From Lysobacterales bacterium UBA2790 (GTDB lineage Bacteria; Pseudomonadota; Gammaproteobacteria; Xanthomonadales; Xanthomonadaceae), in the NCBI GenBank assembly GCA_002352135.1, contig DEHW01000138.1, positions 12,612-46,980 of the forward strand: a DNA stretch of 34,369 nt, given 5' to 3'. The translations under genes and the position numbers were made by a program. Positions 34,071-34,369 of this stretch are shown here, one piece after another (position 1 is the first letter of the stretch; every line of letters starts with the position of its first letter). The notes beneath the pieces were generated by a model. That model saw only the letters and a program-made list of their open reading frames with translations. It was not told the origin of the DNA and did no database searches.

Positions 34071-34369
34071 TCAGCTTCGGCGCTTCGCGCGAGGATGCGC
34101 AGAATCGTAGACCTGAGCCAAGCGCTGGAAGTCGAGATGGGTATAAATCTGCGTCGTCGCGATGTCGGCGTGGCCCAACAGCTCCTGCACCGCACGCAGG
34201 TCGGACGACGATTCCAGCAGGTGGCTGGCGCAGGAGTGCCGTAGCAGGTGCGGATGGACGCGCTTCCAAATGCCTTGCTGATGCGCCGCGTTGCGAACCC
34301 GTTGTTGCACCGAACGCGCTGTCAATGGCTCGCCGCGTGGGTTACAGAACACGGGCTTATGGCCTTCCG
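34071..34369 (-). CDS. xerC: Tyrosine recombinase XerC, C-terminal part (5' end outside window)
   Basis: The frame is open to the window edge, and the last ~98 residues are seen. Tyrosine-recombinase residues are present: the [13 protein letters not shown] segment holds the catalytic His and Arg (HxxR), LLGH the second His, and TTQIYTH the nucleophilic Tyr. The end [21 protein letters not shown] is the XerC rather than XerD signature. XerC with XerD resolves chromosome dimers at dif. It is convergent with ompW, whose terminator lies between them. Confidence 0.92.
   Translation of the reverse strand, partial: EGHKPVFCNPRGEPLTARSVQQRVRNAAHQQGIWKRVHPHLLRHSCASHLLESSSDLRAVQELLGHADIATTQIYTHLDFQRLAQVYDSAHPRAKRRS

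Overview
The window is about 34.4 kb of GC-rich chromosome from a Gram-negative gammaproteobacterium, most likely of the order Xanthomonadales/Lysobacterales. This is inferred from the conserved block pepP - ygfB // TIGR02449 gene - zapA - 6S RNA - 5-formyl-THF cyclo-ligase, a xerC gene, an Achromobacter/Lysobacter-type lysyl-endopeptidase relative, and a TonB receptor paired with a beta-propeller phytase-like lipoprotein. No species can be named from the sequence alone.

Layout. (1) 1-1787: the 3' end of an M28 metallopeptidase gene, then an orphan RHS tip with a cysteine-rich C-terminus and a small overlapping gene that may encode its immunity protein. (2) 1777-3914: a small AAA/ABC-type ATPase gene (minus strand) and a REP-associated tyrosine transposase (RAYT) gene bracketed by a near-perfect 25-bp inverted repeat, a 42-bp direct repeat and short TGACCCCGTGCT tandem repeats. 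(3) 3915-14873: a double cyclic-nucleotide-domain/rhodanese protein diverging from a 3222-residue DUF11-repeat surface protein. The surface protein has an IPTL-CTERM-like tail and six 402-bp repeats that carry no indels. (4) 14874-23365: pepP-ygfB on the minus strand, a 1533-residue periplasmic-propeller GGDEF/EAL sensor, then the small coiled-coil gene, zapA, 6S RNA, the folate cyclo-ligase gene and tRNA-Lys. The c-di-GMP gene sits inside what is usually a compact divergent housekeeping locus. (5) 23477-27032: the TonB-dependent receptor and phytase-like lipoprotein, probably an inositol-phosphate or phosphate acquisition pair. (6) 27111-28718: prfC (RF3). (7) 28807-32711: two secreted serine proteases of unrelated folds (S1 and S8) on the minus strand that share an almost identical C-terminal P domain. 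(8) 32712-34369: a 643-bp divergent regulatory region with an FNR/Anr-type box ahead of ompW, then the C-terminal part of xerC.

The most interesting points are these: the Shine-Dalgarno of the folate cyclo-ligase gene lies inside the closing stem of 6S RNA; the P domain is duplicated between unrelated neighbouring proteases; the giant protein has codon-diversified, length-locked repeats; the RHS tip/immunity unit; the repeat-rich RAYT island; and a class II FNR-like promoter at ompW. No CRISPR array, rRNA, phage or complete insertion sequence was seen. Genes in the second half are mostly ordinary chromosomal functions. The accessory character is concentrated in 1-14.9 kb and 28.8-32.7 kb.
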